Origin: Cryobacterium sp. PH31-O1
GTDB taxonomy: Bacteria > Actinomycetota > Actinomycetes > Actinomycetales > Microbacteriaceae
Length of the DNA stretch: 64,000 bases
Assembly (NCBI RefSeq): GCF_030063455.1
Contig: NZ_JASITB010000007.1
Location: forward strand, 226,797-290,796
Direction: 5' to 3'
A program made the translations under genes and the position numbers. The notes under the pieces are model-generated. The model did no database searches, was not told the DNA's origin, and worked only from the letters and a program-made list of their open reading frames with translations. Each line of letters starts with the position of its first letter. Position 1 is the first letter of the stretch. Shown one piece after another: positions 10,090 to 18,599 of the stretch.

Positions 10090-10683
10090 ATGGCATCACC
10101 GCAAACATCCGTCACCCGCCCCAGCAACTGGAATGTACCCAACCTGATCACGGTCGTGCGCATTCTGCTCGCTCCCGTCTTCATCTGGATGCTGTTGGCC
10201 GCCGACGGTGACAGCGACCCACTGCGCTGGGTGGCTGCGGTGCTGTTCATCATCGCGATCGCCACCGACGGCATCGACGGCATGATCGCCCGCCGCCACA
10301 ACCTCGTGACCGACCTCGGCAAGATTCTTGACCCAATCGCCGACAAGATCCTCACCGGTGGCGCCCTGGTCTGCCTGTCCATCCTTGGCGAACTGCCCTG
10401 GTGGGTGACCATCGTCATCCTCGTGCGCGAAATCGGCATCACCATTTTCCGGTTCGCCATGCTGCGCGACCGTGTCATTCCGGCCAGCCGTGGCGGCAAG
10501 CTTAAAACCGTCTCCCAGTCCGTGTCGATCTCGCTCGCCCTGCTCCCGTTCTGGCTGGTCTTCGGCGAGTGGGTGCACTGGCTCAACACCGCCACCATGA
10601 CCGTAACGCTCGTGCTCACCGTGGTCTCCGGCCTTGACTACCTGGTCTCGGCCTGGCGCCTGCGAAAGCACGACGTTGCCTGA
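10090..10683 (+). CDS. pgsA: CDP-diacylglycerol-glycerol-3-phosphate phosphatidyltransferase PgsA
   Basis: A 197-residue integral membrane enzyme making phosphatidylglycerophosphate, the precursor of phosphatidylglycerol and cardiolipin. The CDP-alcohol phosphotransferase signature D-x2-DG-x2-AR-x8-G-x3-D-x3-D is complete (DGIDGMIARR...DLGKILDPIADK). About five hydrophobic helices are visible. It starts 3 nt after ftsK and overlaps cinA, so it is part of one transcription unit. Confidence 0.96.
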   Translation: MASPQTSVTRPSNWNVPNLITVVRILLAPVFIWMLLAADGDSDPLRWVAAVLFIIAIATDGIDGMIARRHNLVTDLGKILDPIADKILTGGALVCLSILGELPWWVTIVILVREIGITIFRFAMLRDRVIPASRGGKLKTVSQSVSISLALLPFWLVFGEWVHWLNTATMTVTLVLTVVSGLDYLVSAWRLRKHDVA

Positions 10684-11227
10684 CCCGGCCTCGGCAACCA
10701 CGGCACCCACAACCGCGGCACTGGCACCTGCAGCGGATGCGACGGCCGAGCTGATCGCGGAACTCACCGCACGCCACCTCACCATCGCCGTCGCCGAATC
10801 ATTGACCGGCGGGCTGCTGGTGGCTGAACTCGTGCGTGTCCCCGGCGCATCCGTCGTGGTGCGTGGCGGAGTGGTCGCCTATGACACCGCCCTCAAGCGC
10901 AGCCTGCTCCACGTCGACAGCAGTGTGCTCAACGTGCACGGGCCCGTACACGCCGATGTCGCCAAACAGATGGCGGGCGGCGTGCGCACCCTGCTCGCGG
11001 TCAACGAGGTGCGCGCCGATGTCGGAGTGTCGACCACTGGTGTGGCCGGCCCCGGCCCGGACGGCGGCCATACGGCTGGAACGGTATTCATCGGCCTGTC
11101 CAAGGGAACTGGTTCCTGGGCCGTGCCGTTACACCTGCACGGCAACCGCGCCGAGATTCGCGCCGAAACCGTGCGCCAGGCCATCGATGCTGTGCGTGCG
11201 CTGATAGCGCAGGGTGACGCGGAATAG
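10676..11227 (+). CDS. CinA C-terminal-domain protein (PncC-type nicotinamide-nucleotide amidase)
   Basis: About 183 residues from a TTG at 10676 that overlaps the pgsA stop; the family match starts near residue 25. Only the C-terminal CinA/PncC domain is present: the AESLTGG motif with catalytic S42, the GGVVAYDTALKRSLL segment, and STTGVAGPGPDGG. Stand-alone versions deamidate NMN to NaMN in pyridine nucleotide salvage. The N-terminal molybdopterin-binding-like COG1058 domain of full CinA is absent. The first ~20 residues are Ala/Thr/Pro-rich and poorly conserved, so the exact start is uncertain. Confidence 0.9.
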   Translation: MPDPASATTAPTTAALAPAADATAELIAELTARHLTIAVAESLTGGLLVAELVRVPGASVVVRGGVVAYDTALKRSLLHVDSSVLNVHGPVHADVAKQMAGGVRTLLAVNEVRADVGVSTTGVAGPGPDGGHTAGTVFIGLSKGTGSWAVPLHLHGNRAEIRAETVRQAIDAVRALIAQGDAE

Positions 11228-11383
11228 TTCCTGTTACGGGCTGGTTACATCGAAGACATTCACAAGAAAATTCCAATGAATCTCGCTAGTGTCAAAGTGT
11301 TAGATGAATGCCGTATTGTAAGCATCCAGCACCGCACACCGGTAGTCATAGGATTGATTATTAGGCATAAGAAGGAGGTTCCG

Positions 11384-11692
11384 ATGATTCTTGTTCGTCA
11401 GGAAATCGGCGATGTACTCAGGGACTTCCGCCTGCAAAAGGGGCGTACCCTGCGTCAGGTCGCAAGCAAAGCAAGTGTCGCGCTCGGCTACCTCAGCGAG
11501 GTAGAACGAGGCCAGAAAGAGGCGTCCTCAGAAATCCTGGCCTCGGTCGCCGACGCTCTGGATACCCCGATTTCGGTCATTATGCGTGAAGTTGGTGATC
11601 GTCTCGCCGTCATTGAAGGGATCGATCAGATTCCCGATACGGTACCGGACGACTTCGTCACCACGTACGATGCTGACTTCATGGTGCGTTAG
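11384..11692 (+). CDS. clgR: ClgR-like XRE-family transcriptional regulator
   Basis: A 102-residue helix-turn-helix protein starting at the ATG at 11384, behind a perfect AAGGAGG. The HTH_3 domain spans about residues 8-65 (LRDFRLQKGRTLRQVA...GYLSEVERGQKEAS). ClgR activates clpP/clpC protease and stress genes in actinobacteria and is itself a protease substrate. Its C-terminal DFMVR here lacks the obvious Ala-Ala degron known from Streptomyces ClgR. Location between cinA and recA matches other actinobacteria. A TTG/ATG extension to 11276 was rejected because it lacks an RBS and is not HTH-like. Confidence 0.92.
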   Translation: MILVRQEIGDVLRDFRLQKGRTLRQVASKASVALGYLSEVERGQKEASSEILASVADALDTPISVIMREVGDRLAVIEGIDQIPDTVPDDFVTTYDADFMVR

Positions 11693-11741
11693 CCACCCAA
11701 CGGCAGCATCCCCAAGATCTACATCATTATCATTAGCCATC

Positions 11742-11774
11742 GCCGACACTCAGTGTCGGCGGTGGTTGTTTTTT
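11742..11774 (+). terminator. Rho-independent-like terminator after clgR
   Basis: A perfect inverted repeat GCCGACACT/AGTGTCGGC at 11742-11760 with a minimal loop is followed by a T-rich stretch ending in six T at 11769-11774. It lies about 50 nt after the clgR stop. Confidence 0.7.
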
Positions 11775-11814
11775 CGAGAGTGGCATTTCGCCGGAGGCGG
11801 ATTGAAGGAGTGTT

Positions 11815-12039
11815 GTGCGCCTGAGCGAATTTCGTACCGCCATGAAGGACGAGTTCGGCGAGGCCTACGGGCGGGTGCTCACCCGTGACCTCGTGCTTAC
11901 ACCGCTCGATGGTCAAACGGCCGACCAGGCCCTCGCCGCTGGCATTCCCGCCCGTGAGGTGTGGCTGGCTCTATGCGCTGAAGTCGACGTACCGCGCAGC
12001 CGCTGGTACGGCGCTGGAATCCCAGCTCCTCGGCCGTAG
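11815..12039 (+). CDS. DUF3046 domain protein
   Basis: A 74-residue protein that matches the actinobacterial DUF3046 family (MRLSEFRTAMKDEFG...GY/AYGRVLTRDLVL, with WLALCAEVDVPRSRWYG near the C-terminus). The start is the GTG at 11815 behind GAAGGAG. These small proteins are nearly always encoded just before recA, and their function is unknown. The gene is separated from clgR by a terminator, so it has its own promoter or depends on readthrough. Confidence 0.9.
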   Translation: MRLSEFRTAMKDEFGEAYGRVLTRDLVLTPLDGQTADQALAAGIPAREVWLALCAEVDVPRSRWYGAGIPAPRP

Positions 12040-12346
12040 CACGATGTTACCGAGAACTTAGGCGCATATTTCGACACGCCATAGAAGTTTTCCCGATAAT
12101 GCTCGAATACCTGTTCGCCCTTGATAGGCTCCTCCACAGCGGACAATCTCACAGATTGCGCACCGTTCGATCGTGTCCCCGGCCAGTGTCGGAGGTGCGG
12201 CGTACAGTCGCAGTTGTTAGAGAAAGTCAGCGATTGCCTTGTCGAAACAGGCATCGGGGTCTTCCCGATACCCGGGCCGACAGCCTATAGGCGCCACCAT
12301 GCACACATCGAAATACCGACCGTGCAGAACCTAGGAGATCACGATC
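12040..12346 (+). promoter_or_regulatory. recA upstream region
   Basis: 307 bases between the DUF3046 gene and recA contain no convincing gene. The region carries a LexA-box-like palindrome at 12104-12117 and a Shine-Dalgarno-like AGGAG about 12 nt before the recA ATG. It probably holds the damage-inducible recA promoter. Confidence 0.55.
12104..12117 (+). promoter_or_regulatory. LexA (SOS) box candidate upstream of recA
   Basis: CGAATACCTGTTCG matches the Gram-positive LexA consensus CGAACNNNNGTTCG with one mismatch (T for C in the left arm). It lies about 230 nt before the recA ATG. lexA itself is encoded at 23927-24631 in this window. Confidence 0.6.
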
Positions 12347-13492
12347 ATGGCATCACAAGCGAACCGCGAGAAAGCCCTCGAAACCGCCCTCGCTCAAATC
12401 GACCGTCAGTTCGGCAAGGGATCGGTCATGCGCCTCGGCAGCGACGAACGCGCCCCCGTTGAAACCATTTCGACCGGTTCGGTGGCTCTCGACGTCGCAC
12501 TGGGCATAGGCGGCTTGCCGCGTGGTCGCATCGTGGAGATCTACGGTCCGGAATCCTCAGGAAAGACCACGCTCACCCTGCACGCCATCGCCAACGCGCA
12601 GAAGAACGGCGGCATTGCCGCCTTCATCGACGCCGAGCACGCCCTCGACCCGGAATATGCCAAGAAGCTTGGCGTCGACATCGACGCTCTCCTCGTCTCT
12701 CAGCCCGACACCGGTGAGCAGGCCCTTGAAATCGCCGACATGCTTGTGCGAAGCGGGTCTATCGACCTCATCGTCGTCGACTCCGTTGCCGCACTCGTTC
12801 CGCGTGCCGAGATCGAAGGTGAGATGGGTGATTCCCACGTCGGGCTCCAGGCCCGCCTTATGTCCCAGGCCCTGCGCAAGCTCACCGGTGGCCTGAGCCA
12901 GACCAACACGACCATGATCTTCATCAACCAGTTGCGCGAGAAGATCGGGGTGTTCTTCGGCAGCCCTGAGACCACCTCGGGCGGTAAGGCCCTCAAGTTC
13001 TACGCCTCGGTGCGCCTCGACATTCGTCGCATCGAAACCCTCAAAGACGGCACGGATGCCATCGGTAACCGTACTCGGGTCAAGGTCGTCAAGAACAAAA
13101 TGGCGCCGCCCTTCAAACAGGCGGAGTTCGACATCATGTACGGCATCGGTATCTCCCGCGAGGGCAGCCTCATCGACTTTGGTGTTGACCAGGGCATTGT
13201 CAAGAAGTCCGGTGCCTGGTACACCTACGACGGCGACCAGCTCGGCCAGGGCAAAGAGAACTCGCGCAACTTCCTGATGAAGAACCCCGAGATGGCCAAC
13301 GAGATCGAACGCAAAATCTTGATCAAGCTCGGCGTCGGCCCCGAAGGCATCGCGGCCAAGGCCGCCGAAAAGGCCGCTGCCGCTGTTGCCTTGGAGGCCG
13401 AGACGAAGGCCAAGGCCGAGGCGGACACCGCCGCTCTTCTCGCCGGCGGCCCGGTCGTCGCCAAGGCTCCGGCTGCCCGCAAGACTGCCTAA
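12347..13492 (+). CDS. recA: Recombinase RecA
   Basis: A 381-residue recombinase that forms filaments on single-stranded DNA for strand exchange and triggers LexA self-cleavage. Walker A GPESSGKT is at 67-74; the L2-loop region ([22 protein letters not shown]) and the C-terminal domain are intact. The tail is Ala/Lys/Glu-rich, and no intein interrupts the gene. It is followed by recX as in most actinobacteria and is preceded by a candidate SOS box. Confidence 0.99.
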   Translation: MASQANREKALETALAQIDRQFGKGSVMRLGSDERAPVETISTGSVALDVALGIGGLPRGRIVEIYGPESSGKTTLTLHAIANAQKNGGIAAFIDAEHALDPEYAKKLGVDIDALLVSQPDTGEQALEIADMLVRSGSIDLIVVDSVAALVPRAEIEGEMGDSHVGLQARLMSQALRKLTGGLSQTNTTMIFINQLREKIGVFFGSPETTSGGKALKFYASVRLDIRRIETLKDGTDAIGNRTRVKVVKNKMAPPFKQAEFDIMYGIGISREGSLIDFGVDQGIVKKSGAWYTYDGDQLGQGKENSRNFLMKNPEMANEIERKILIKLGVGPEGIAAKAAEKAAAAVALEAETKAKAEADTAALLAGGPVVAKAPAARKTA

Positions 13493-13571
13493 CCGGGCGG
13501 CACAGGCCGCACGGCACAGTTCATTTCAGCACAGCACAGCACAGCAACGCAGTGAAAGGCAGGTCACGGGA

Positions 13572-14375
13572 ATGGTGCACTTCGAACCCCTGGATGAAGC
13601 AGCGGAACGCCCAGACGCCGATTTGGCTCCCGTGACCTACCTGCACGGTGCAGTACCGGGAATGAAACGTCGCTCGCCGCTTGAAACCGCCTCGCCCGGA
13701 GCAGTCTTGCCCGGAGCCGCCTCGCTCGAAGTCGCTTCGACCCGGGTCGATCGGTTCTCAGCGGCAGTTGCCAGTAAGGCCGCGGCGGAGTCCGACGCTG
13801 CTGCTGCCGCAAAAGAAGCCGAGCTCGAGCCGGATGGCGGCGATCTCGAAGGCGACCAGACTGTCGCCGCGGCCGATGCGCTCGATCAGCGGGAGCGGGC
13901 CGAGAAGGTGCTGCTGCACCGGCTACGCGGCCGCTCCCTGTCCACGGTAGAGGCTGTGCTGGTGTTGAATGCCACCGGCGTCGACTCGGGCGAAGCGAGT
14001 GAGATCATCGAGAAATTCATCCAGCTGGAGTACCTCGACGAGGGCAAGCTCGCCGATCAGATCATCCACAGCCACAACGTGCGCAAGGGCCTCGGCCGTA
14101 CCGGCGTCGAAGCCGAAATGCGTCGACGCAAGCTCGACCCGAGTGTCATGCTCGACAAGCTCGAGGAACTCCCCGACGACGAAGCGGAACGCGCCATCGA
14201 CCTGGCCACCAAACGGATCGGACAGATGGAACGCTTCGACGACCAGACCATCGACCGTCGTCTCACCGGCTTTCTCATGCGCAAGGGCTACAGCTCAGCA
14301 GCGGTCCGGCTGGCTGTCAAGGCGGCCATGGCCAGCCGCGGTGGCGGTGCCGCCTCCCGCGTTCGATTCCGCTAA
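13572..14375 (+). CDS. recX: Regulatory protein RecX
   Basis: About 267 residues from the ATG at 13572. The recognisable RecX part is the C-terminal 150 residues, with three-helix repeats (RAEKVLLHRLRGRSLS, then YLDEGKLADQIIHS, then RLTGFLMRKGYSSAAVRLAVKAAM). It inhibits and remodels RecA filaments. The N-terminal ~100 residues are Ala/Glu-rich, low complexity, and probably disordered. An in-frame extension to 13386 overlaps recA and is Arg/Pro-rich noise. The 80-nt recA-recX gap carries short CACAG repeats. Confidence 0.93.
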   Translation: MVHFEPLDEAAERPDADLAPVTYLHGAVPGMKRRSPLETASPGAVLPGAASLEVASTRVDRFSAAVASKAAAESDAAAAAKEAELEPDGGDLEGDQTVAAADALDQRERAEKVLLHRLRGRSLSTVEAVLVLNATGVDSGEASEIIEKFIQLEYLDEGKLADQIIHSHNVRKGLGRTGVEAEMRRRKLDPSVMLDKLEELPDDEAERAIDLATKRIGQMERFDDQTIDRRLTGFLMRKGYSSAAVRLAVKAAMASRGGGAASRVRFR

Positions 14376-14410
14376 AGCTGGCACACGGCCCGCACACCGA
14401 ATTGCTCGCG

Positions 14411-14428
14411 TAAACTAAATCCACTATG
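14411..14428 (+). promoter_or_regulatory. Candidate promoter of miaB with very short leader
   Basis: TAAACT at 14411-14416 is 9 nt before the ATG at 14426, implying a leader of about 0-3 nt. No Shine-Dalgarno sequence is present. Confidence 0.4.
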
Positions 14429-16030
14429 AGTATTGTCGCCCCCGAACAAGCCCGCCGAACCGTGATCAACCCCTCGGTAGCCGCGATCGACGAGTCGGGG
14501 CGCGCGCGCACCTACGAGGTGCGCACCTTCGGCTGCCAGATGAACGTACACGACTCCGAACGCCTGAGCGGTTCACTCGAAGCCGCTGGCTATGTCTCGG
14601 CTAACGGTGACGAGGCCGACATCGTCGTGATCAACACCTGCGCGGTGCGTGAGAACGCCGACAACAAGCTCTACGGAAACCTCGGCTACCTCGCCTCGGT
14701 CAAGCGCAAGCACGCCGGTATGCAGATCGCCGTCGGCGGCTGCCTCGCCCAGAAGGACAAAACGACCATCCTCGAGAAGGCGCCGTGGGTCGACGTGGTC
14801 TTCGGCACCCACAACATGGGTTCCCTGCCCAGTCTGCTCGAGCGGGCCAGGCATAACGGTGAGGCCCAGGTCGAGATTCTCGAATCCCTCGAGACGTTCC
14901 CTTCCACCCTGCCCACCAAGCGTGACTCCAGCTACAGCGGCTGGGTCTCCATCTCGGTCGGCTGCAACAACACCTGCACCTTCTGCATCGTGCCAGCGCT
15001 GCGGGGCAAGGAGAAAGACCGCCGTCCTGGTGAGATCCTCGCCGAGATCCAGGCGCTCGTCGACGACGGCGCCATCGAGGTCACCCTGCTCGGCCAGAAC
15101 GTCAACTCCTACGGGGTCGAGTTCGGCGACCGCCTTGCCTTCGGCAAGCTGCTGCGCGCGGCCGGAAAGATCGAGGGGCTGGAGCGCATCCGCTTCACCA
15201 GCCCGCACCCGGCCGCGTTCACCGACGACGTCATCGACGCCATGGCCGAAACGCCCGCCGTCATGCCGCAGCTGCACATGCCGCTCCAGTCCGGGTCCGA
15301 TCGCGTCCTCAAGGCGATGCGTCGGTCCTACCGTGGAGCGAAGTTCCTCGGAATTCTCGACCGGGTGCGTGCTCAGATGCCGAACGCTGCCATCAGTACC
15401 GACATCATCGTTGGTTTCCCCGGCGAAACCGAGGAAGATTTTCAGGAGACTTTGCGGGTCGTCGAACAGGCCAGGTTCGCGACCGCGTTCACCTTCCAGT
15501 ACTCCATTCGTCCGGGTACCCCAGCCGCGACGATGCCCGACCAGATCCCCAAGACCATCGTGCAAGACCGCTACGAGCGGCTTGCGGCCCTGCAGGAGCG
15601 TATTTCCCTCGAGGAGAACCAGGCGATGATTGGCCGTGAGGTCGAACTGCTCGTCGCCAACGGCGGGCGCAAAGACAACGACACCCACCGCCTCAGCGGG
15701 CGAGCCCCCGACAGTCGACTCGTGCACTTCGATGTTCCGGCCGGTTCGGCTCGCCCCCGGCCGGGCGATATGGTCACTGTCGTCGTCACCCAGGCGGCAC
15801 CATTTCACCTCATCGCCGACTCGACCACAGCAGCGCCCCTGCGCATCCGCTCGACCAGAGCCGGCGACGCCTGGGACCGCATGGAAGCGGAATCCTGCGG
15901 CGTTCCCACCCACGGTGCTGCGTCTGGGGGTACCGGTCCGGTTTCGCTCGGCCTGCCGACGATCGGCCTGCGGTTTGAGAGTGGCGCGACCACCATCCCC
16001 ATCTACGACGTGAACGACAACGAGCGCTAG
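14426..16030 (+). CDS. miaB: tRNA-2-methylthio-N6-dimethylallyladenosine synthase MiaB
   Basis: A 534-residue radical-SAM methylthiotransferase acting on A37 of tRNAs reading UNN codons, after MiaA. The N-terminal UPF0004 domain holds the cluster ligands C37, C72 and C106. The radical-SAM motif CNNTCTFC has C180, C184 and C187. A TRAM domain follows (about 385-460). The C-terminal ~55 residues are a variable extension. Four nt separate it from miaA, its pathway partner. Confidence 0.97.
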   Translation: MSIVAPEQARRTVINPSVAAIDESGRARTYEVRTFGCQMNVHDSERLSGSLEAAGYVSANGDEADIVVINTCAVRENADNKLYGNLGYLASVKRKHAGMQIAVGGCLAQKDKTTILEKAPWVDVVFGTHNMGSLPSLLERARHNGEAQVEILESLETFPSTLPTKRDSSYSGWVSISVGCNNTCTFCIVPALRGKEKDRRPGEILAEIQALVDDGAIEVTLLGQNVNSYGVEFGDRLAFGKLLRAAGKIEGLERIRFTSPHPAAFTDDVIDAMAETPAVMPQLHMPLQSGSDRVLKAMRRSYRGAKFLGILDRVRAQMPNAAISTDIIVGFPGETEEDFQETLRVVEQARFATAFTFQYSIRPGTPAATMPDQIPKTIVQDRYERLAALQERISLEENQAMIGREVELLVANGGRKDNDTHRLSGRAPDSRLVHFDVPAGSARPRPGDMVTVVVTQAAPFHLIADSTTAAPLRIRSTRAGDAWDRMEAESCGVPTHGAASGGTGPVSLGLPTIGLRFESGATTIPIYDVNDNER

Positions 16031-16034
16031 GCGC

Positions 16035-17030
16035 TTGTCGTCTGAACCAGCAGCATCGCCCGAGGCAGTGGTGCTGATCGCCATTGTCGGATCGACCGGC
16101 ACCGGCAAGTCGGAACTGTCCCTGGACCTGGCTGAACGGCTCATCGAGCGCGGACAGCCGGCCGAGATCGTCAACGCCGACGCCATGCAGCTCTACCGCG
16201 GTATGGACATCGGCACGGCCAAACTGACCCTCACCGATCGCCGCGGCATTCCTCACCACCTGCTCGATGTACTCGAGGTGACCGACGAGGCCACCGTCAG
16301 CAACTACCAGATGGATGCCCGCACTGTCATCACCGAAATCCTCGCTCGCGGGGCCGTCCCCATCCTGGTCGGCGGCTCGGGTCTCTACGTTTCGTCGGTT
16401 GTGTTCGACTTTCAATTCCCCGGCACCGATCCAATATTGCGGGGCAGACTCGAAGCCGAACTCCGGCAAATGGGACCGGGCCTGATGTATTCCCAGCTGC
16501 AGGCCGTCGACCCACGGGCCGCTCTGCGGATCGGCCCGAGCAATGGGCGCCGTCTCGTTCGAGCGCTTGAGATCGTCGAGCTCACCGGCGCCCCGCACCT
16601 CGCTGCTCTCCCGGACGAGCCGGTGTACTGGCGTCCCAGCGTACTGCTCGGTCTGCGCACGCCGCGCGAGCGACTCACCCCCCGGCTCAACGCGCGGGTA
16701 GAGCGGATGTGGGCGGCTGGCATAGTTGACGAAGCCAGAGACCTGCTTGCGGCGGGCATCGAGAACGGTGTGACCGCGAGCCGCGCGATCGGCTATGCCC
16801 AGGCGCTCGGGCAGGTGCACGGCACTCTCAGCGCGGCGGAGGCCATAGAGGCGACCCAGCAGCTCACCCGCCGCTATGCTCGCCGTCAGGTGAGCTGGTT
16901 CAAGCGTTACGCCCACACGCACTGGATCGAATCGGATGCGCCGGACCGCGTCGAAGAAGCCCTGGCACACGTGGACCGGGGCGGTGCGCCCAACGCCGCG
17001 CCGCAAATCCTCCCAGCTGCTGCACCGTAA
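16035..17030 (+). CDS. miaA: tRNA dimethylallyltransferase MiaA
   Basis: This enzyme transfers dimethylallyl from DMAPP to N6 of A37 in tRNA, the substrate step for MiaB. The P-loop GSTGTGKS lies at 19-26. The family motifs [28 protein letters not shown] and [12 protein letters not shown] are all present. Length of 331 residues is slightly above the usual ~300. The start is probably the TTG at 16035; the GTG at 16068 is an alternative. The stop codon TAA at 17028-17030 lies within the hexamer TAAACT that precedes dapF. Confidence 0.96.
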   Translation: MSSEPAASPEAVVLIAIVGSTGTGKSELSLDLAERLIERGQPAEIVNADAMQLYRGMDIGTAKLTLTDRRGIPHHLLDVLEVTDEATVSNYQMDARTVITEILARGAVPILVGGSGLYVSSVVFDFQFPGTDPILRGRLEAELRQMGPGLMYSQLQAVDPRAALRIGPSNGRRLVRALEIVELTGAPHLAALPDEPVYWRPSVLLGLRTPRERLTPRLNARVERMWAAGIVDEARDLLAAGIENGVTASRAIGYAQALGQVHGTLSAAEAIEATQQLTRRYARRQVSWFKRYAHTHWIESDAPDRVEEALAHVDRGGAPNAAPQILPAAAP

Positions 17031-17042
17031 ACTGGCGGCATG
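17028..17042 (+). promoter_or_regulatory. Candidate leaderless promoter of dapF overlapping the miaA stop
   Basis: TAAACT at 17028-17033 contains the miaA stop codon and lies 6 nt before the dapF ATG at 17040. The same hexamer precedes miaB, pheS and the SpoU methyltransferase gene. Confidence 0.45.
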
Positions 17043-17921
17043 GGCATCACTTTGAACTTCACCAAGGGCCACGGCACGGGAAACGACTTCGTGCTGTTTG
17101 CTGATCCAAACGGCACGATGGAGCTCACCCCGGCTCAGATTCGCGCGGTTTGCGACCGAAAGTTCGGCGTCGGAGCCGATGGCATCATCCGTGCGGTGCG
17201 CAGTAAGAACCTGCCGGACGGCGCGGCGGCTCTTGCTGAAGATGACGCTGCCGAGTGGTTCATGGACTACTGGAACGCCGACGGAACCGTCTCGGAAATG
17301 TGCGGAAACGGCATCCGGGTCTATGCCAAATTCTTGATTGAGAACGACCTCGCCGAGCTACTGCCCGGCGACACCCTGACGATCGGAACCCGCGGTGGTG
17401 TGCGCGACGTGCAGCGCAACGCGTCGGGTTTTCAGGTCGACCTCGGCCGGTGGAAGCTCGACGGCACCGAACCGCTCGTGCGCACCAAGAATCTTCCCGT
17501 AGCGCGTCCGGGACTCGGCATCAATGTGGGCAACCCGCACACCGTCGTGGCGCTGGCCGACGATGACGAACTCGATGCCGCCGACCTCACTTTCATTCCG
17601 CAGCTCGACCCCGAACCGACCGGTGGCGTGAATATCGAATTCGTTGTGCCCAATGACCCGCTCGTCGTCAACAGCATCGGACGGTTCCGCATGCGGGTGC
17701 ACGAACGCGGGAGCGGAGAAACCCTGTCGTGCGGCACCGGTGCCGCGGCAGCGGCCCTGGCCACGCGGCACTGGGCCGGAAAGTCGGCGCCACACCAGTG
17801 GCGGGTCGAGCTTCCCGGTGGTGTGCTCGGGGTGCGGATGTTTCCGGCTGAGGATGGCGAGCACGTCTCGTTGTCGGGGCCGGCAGAGCTTGTTTTTGAC
17901 GGGGTTCTGAACCTCGGATAG
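17040..17921 (+). CDS. dapF: Diaminopimelate epimerase DapF
   Basis: This enzyme interconverts LL- and meso-diaminopimelate for peptidoglycan and lysine. The 293-residue protein has the two catalytic cysteines in their motifs: first [12 protein letters not shown], second [12 protein letters not shown]. The [13 protein letters not shown]-terminus is typical. It completes the set of dap genes in this window (dapA, dapB, dapF). Confidence 0.97.
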   Translation: MGITLNFTKGHGTGNDFVLFADPNGTMELTPAQIRAVCDRKFGVGADGIIRAVRSKNLPDGAAALAEDDAAEWFMDYWNADGTVSEMCGNGIRVYAKFLIENDLAELLPGDTLTIGTRGGVRDVQRNASGFQVDLGRWKLDGTEPLVRTKNLPVARPGLGINVGNPHTVVALADDDELDAADLTFIPQLDPEPTGGVNIEFVVPNDPLVVNSIGRFRMRVHERGSGETLSCGTGAAAAALATRHWAGKSAPHQWRVELPGGVLGVRMFPAEDGEHVSLSGPAELVFDGVLNLG

Positions 17922-17947
17922 CACCCGCTGTTTTTGGGTGAGTGCCG

Positions 17948-18556
17948 TTAGTTGCGGTGTACTGCCAGTACCCGGAATCCCTTGCTGATGGCCTCACGGG
18001 TGGTTTCGAAGTTGGCCGGGAGTTCGGCGGCGAGCCAACGCTGGAGCGAGTCCGAGCCGAGGTTACGCTGCACGACGAGCCAGGCATCCGCTTCGGACTC
18101 AAGGCGGGGAAGCCAGGTCTGCATGAGGCCGTGCAGCTCGTCCTTGCCGACGCGAATGGGCGGGTTCGACCAGATGGTGCGAAACGAGATATCTGCGGGC
18201 ACATCGGCGGCGAGCACAGCGTTGATGTTGGTCAGGCCGAGGGCGGCGGCGTTGGTGCGCACGAGGTCGAGTGCCCGCTCGTTCACGTCGACGGCCCAGA
18301 TCGTGGCCTCGGGGGATGCCATGGCGAGGTGCAACGCGATCGGGCCCCAGCCGCAGCCGAGGTCGAGAAAGTGACCGGTCAGCGGCGGCTCGGGCGCGTA
18401 CTTGAGCAGCACCTCGGTTCCACCGTCAATGTGGGCAGGGCTGAACACCGAATTGGCGGTCGTCAGCTCACGGTCCTGCCCGTGCAACTGCACCGTGATC
18501 TGGCGGGTTTTCAGTACGGTGCCGGGCGCCGGAGAAAAATAGTGGTCGGACGACAT
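17948..18556 (-). CDS. RsmC/RlmG-like class I methyltransferase
   Basis: A 202-residue SAM-dependent methyltransferase of the MTS (methyltransferase small) family. Motif I LDLGCGWG is at 64-71 and the catalytic NPPI at 131-134, the signature of N-methyltransferases acting on exocyclic amines, usually guanine N2 of rRNA. The SPAHIDGGTEVLL segment is typical of the group. The target RNA is not determined. It is divergent from hflX with only 40 nt between the start codons, which hold a 15-nt palindrome. Confidence 0.9.
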   Translation of the reverse strand: MSSDHYFSPAPGTVLKTRQITVQLHGQDRELTTANSVFSPAHIDGGTEVLLKYAPEPPLTGHFLDLGCGWGPIALHLAMASPEATIWAVDVNERALDLVRTNAAALGLTNINAVLAADVPADISFRTIWSNPPIRVGKDELHGLMQTWLPRLESEADAWLVVQRNLGSDSLQRWLAAELPANFETTREAISKGFRVLAVHRN

Positions 18557-18567
18557 AGGAGGAACCT

Positions 18568-18582
18568 TTCAACTTCGTTGAA
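18568..18582. promoter_or_regulatory. Palindrome between divergent methyltransferase and hflX
   Basis: TTCAAC-TTC-GTTGAA, a perfect inverted repeat with 6-nt arms, sits centrally in the 40-bp divergent intergenic region. It lies immediately upstream of the hflX hexamer TAAGGT. It has the form of a dimeric operator; no regulator is assigned. Confidence 0.4.
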
Positions 18583-18583
18583 C

Positions 18584-18599
18584 TAAGGTTAATGGGATG
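18584..18599 (+). promoter_or_regulatory. Candidate leaderless promoter of hflX
   Basis: TAAGGT at 18584-18589 with a 7-nt spacer to the ATG at 18597. The spacer TAATGGG has no Shine-Dalgarno at usable distance. Confidence 0.4.

Noticed and set aside
13386..13571. N-terminal extension of recX into recA
   Set aside because: The added 62 residues are Arg/Pro-rich and overlap recA; ATG 13572 gives the expected protein.
14573..16186. 537-codon minus-strand open frame opposite miaB and miaA
   Set aside because: The plus strand carries unmistakable MiaB motifs. The antisense translation is Gly/Asp/Arg-rich without family features; such shadows are expected at high GC.
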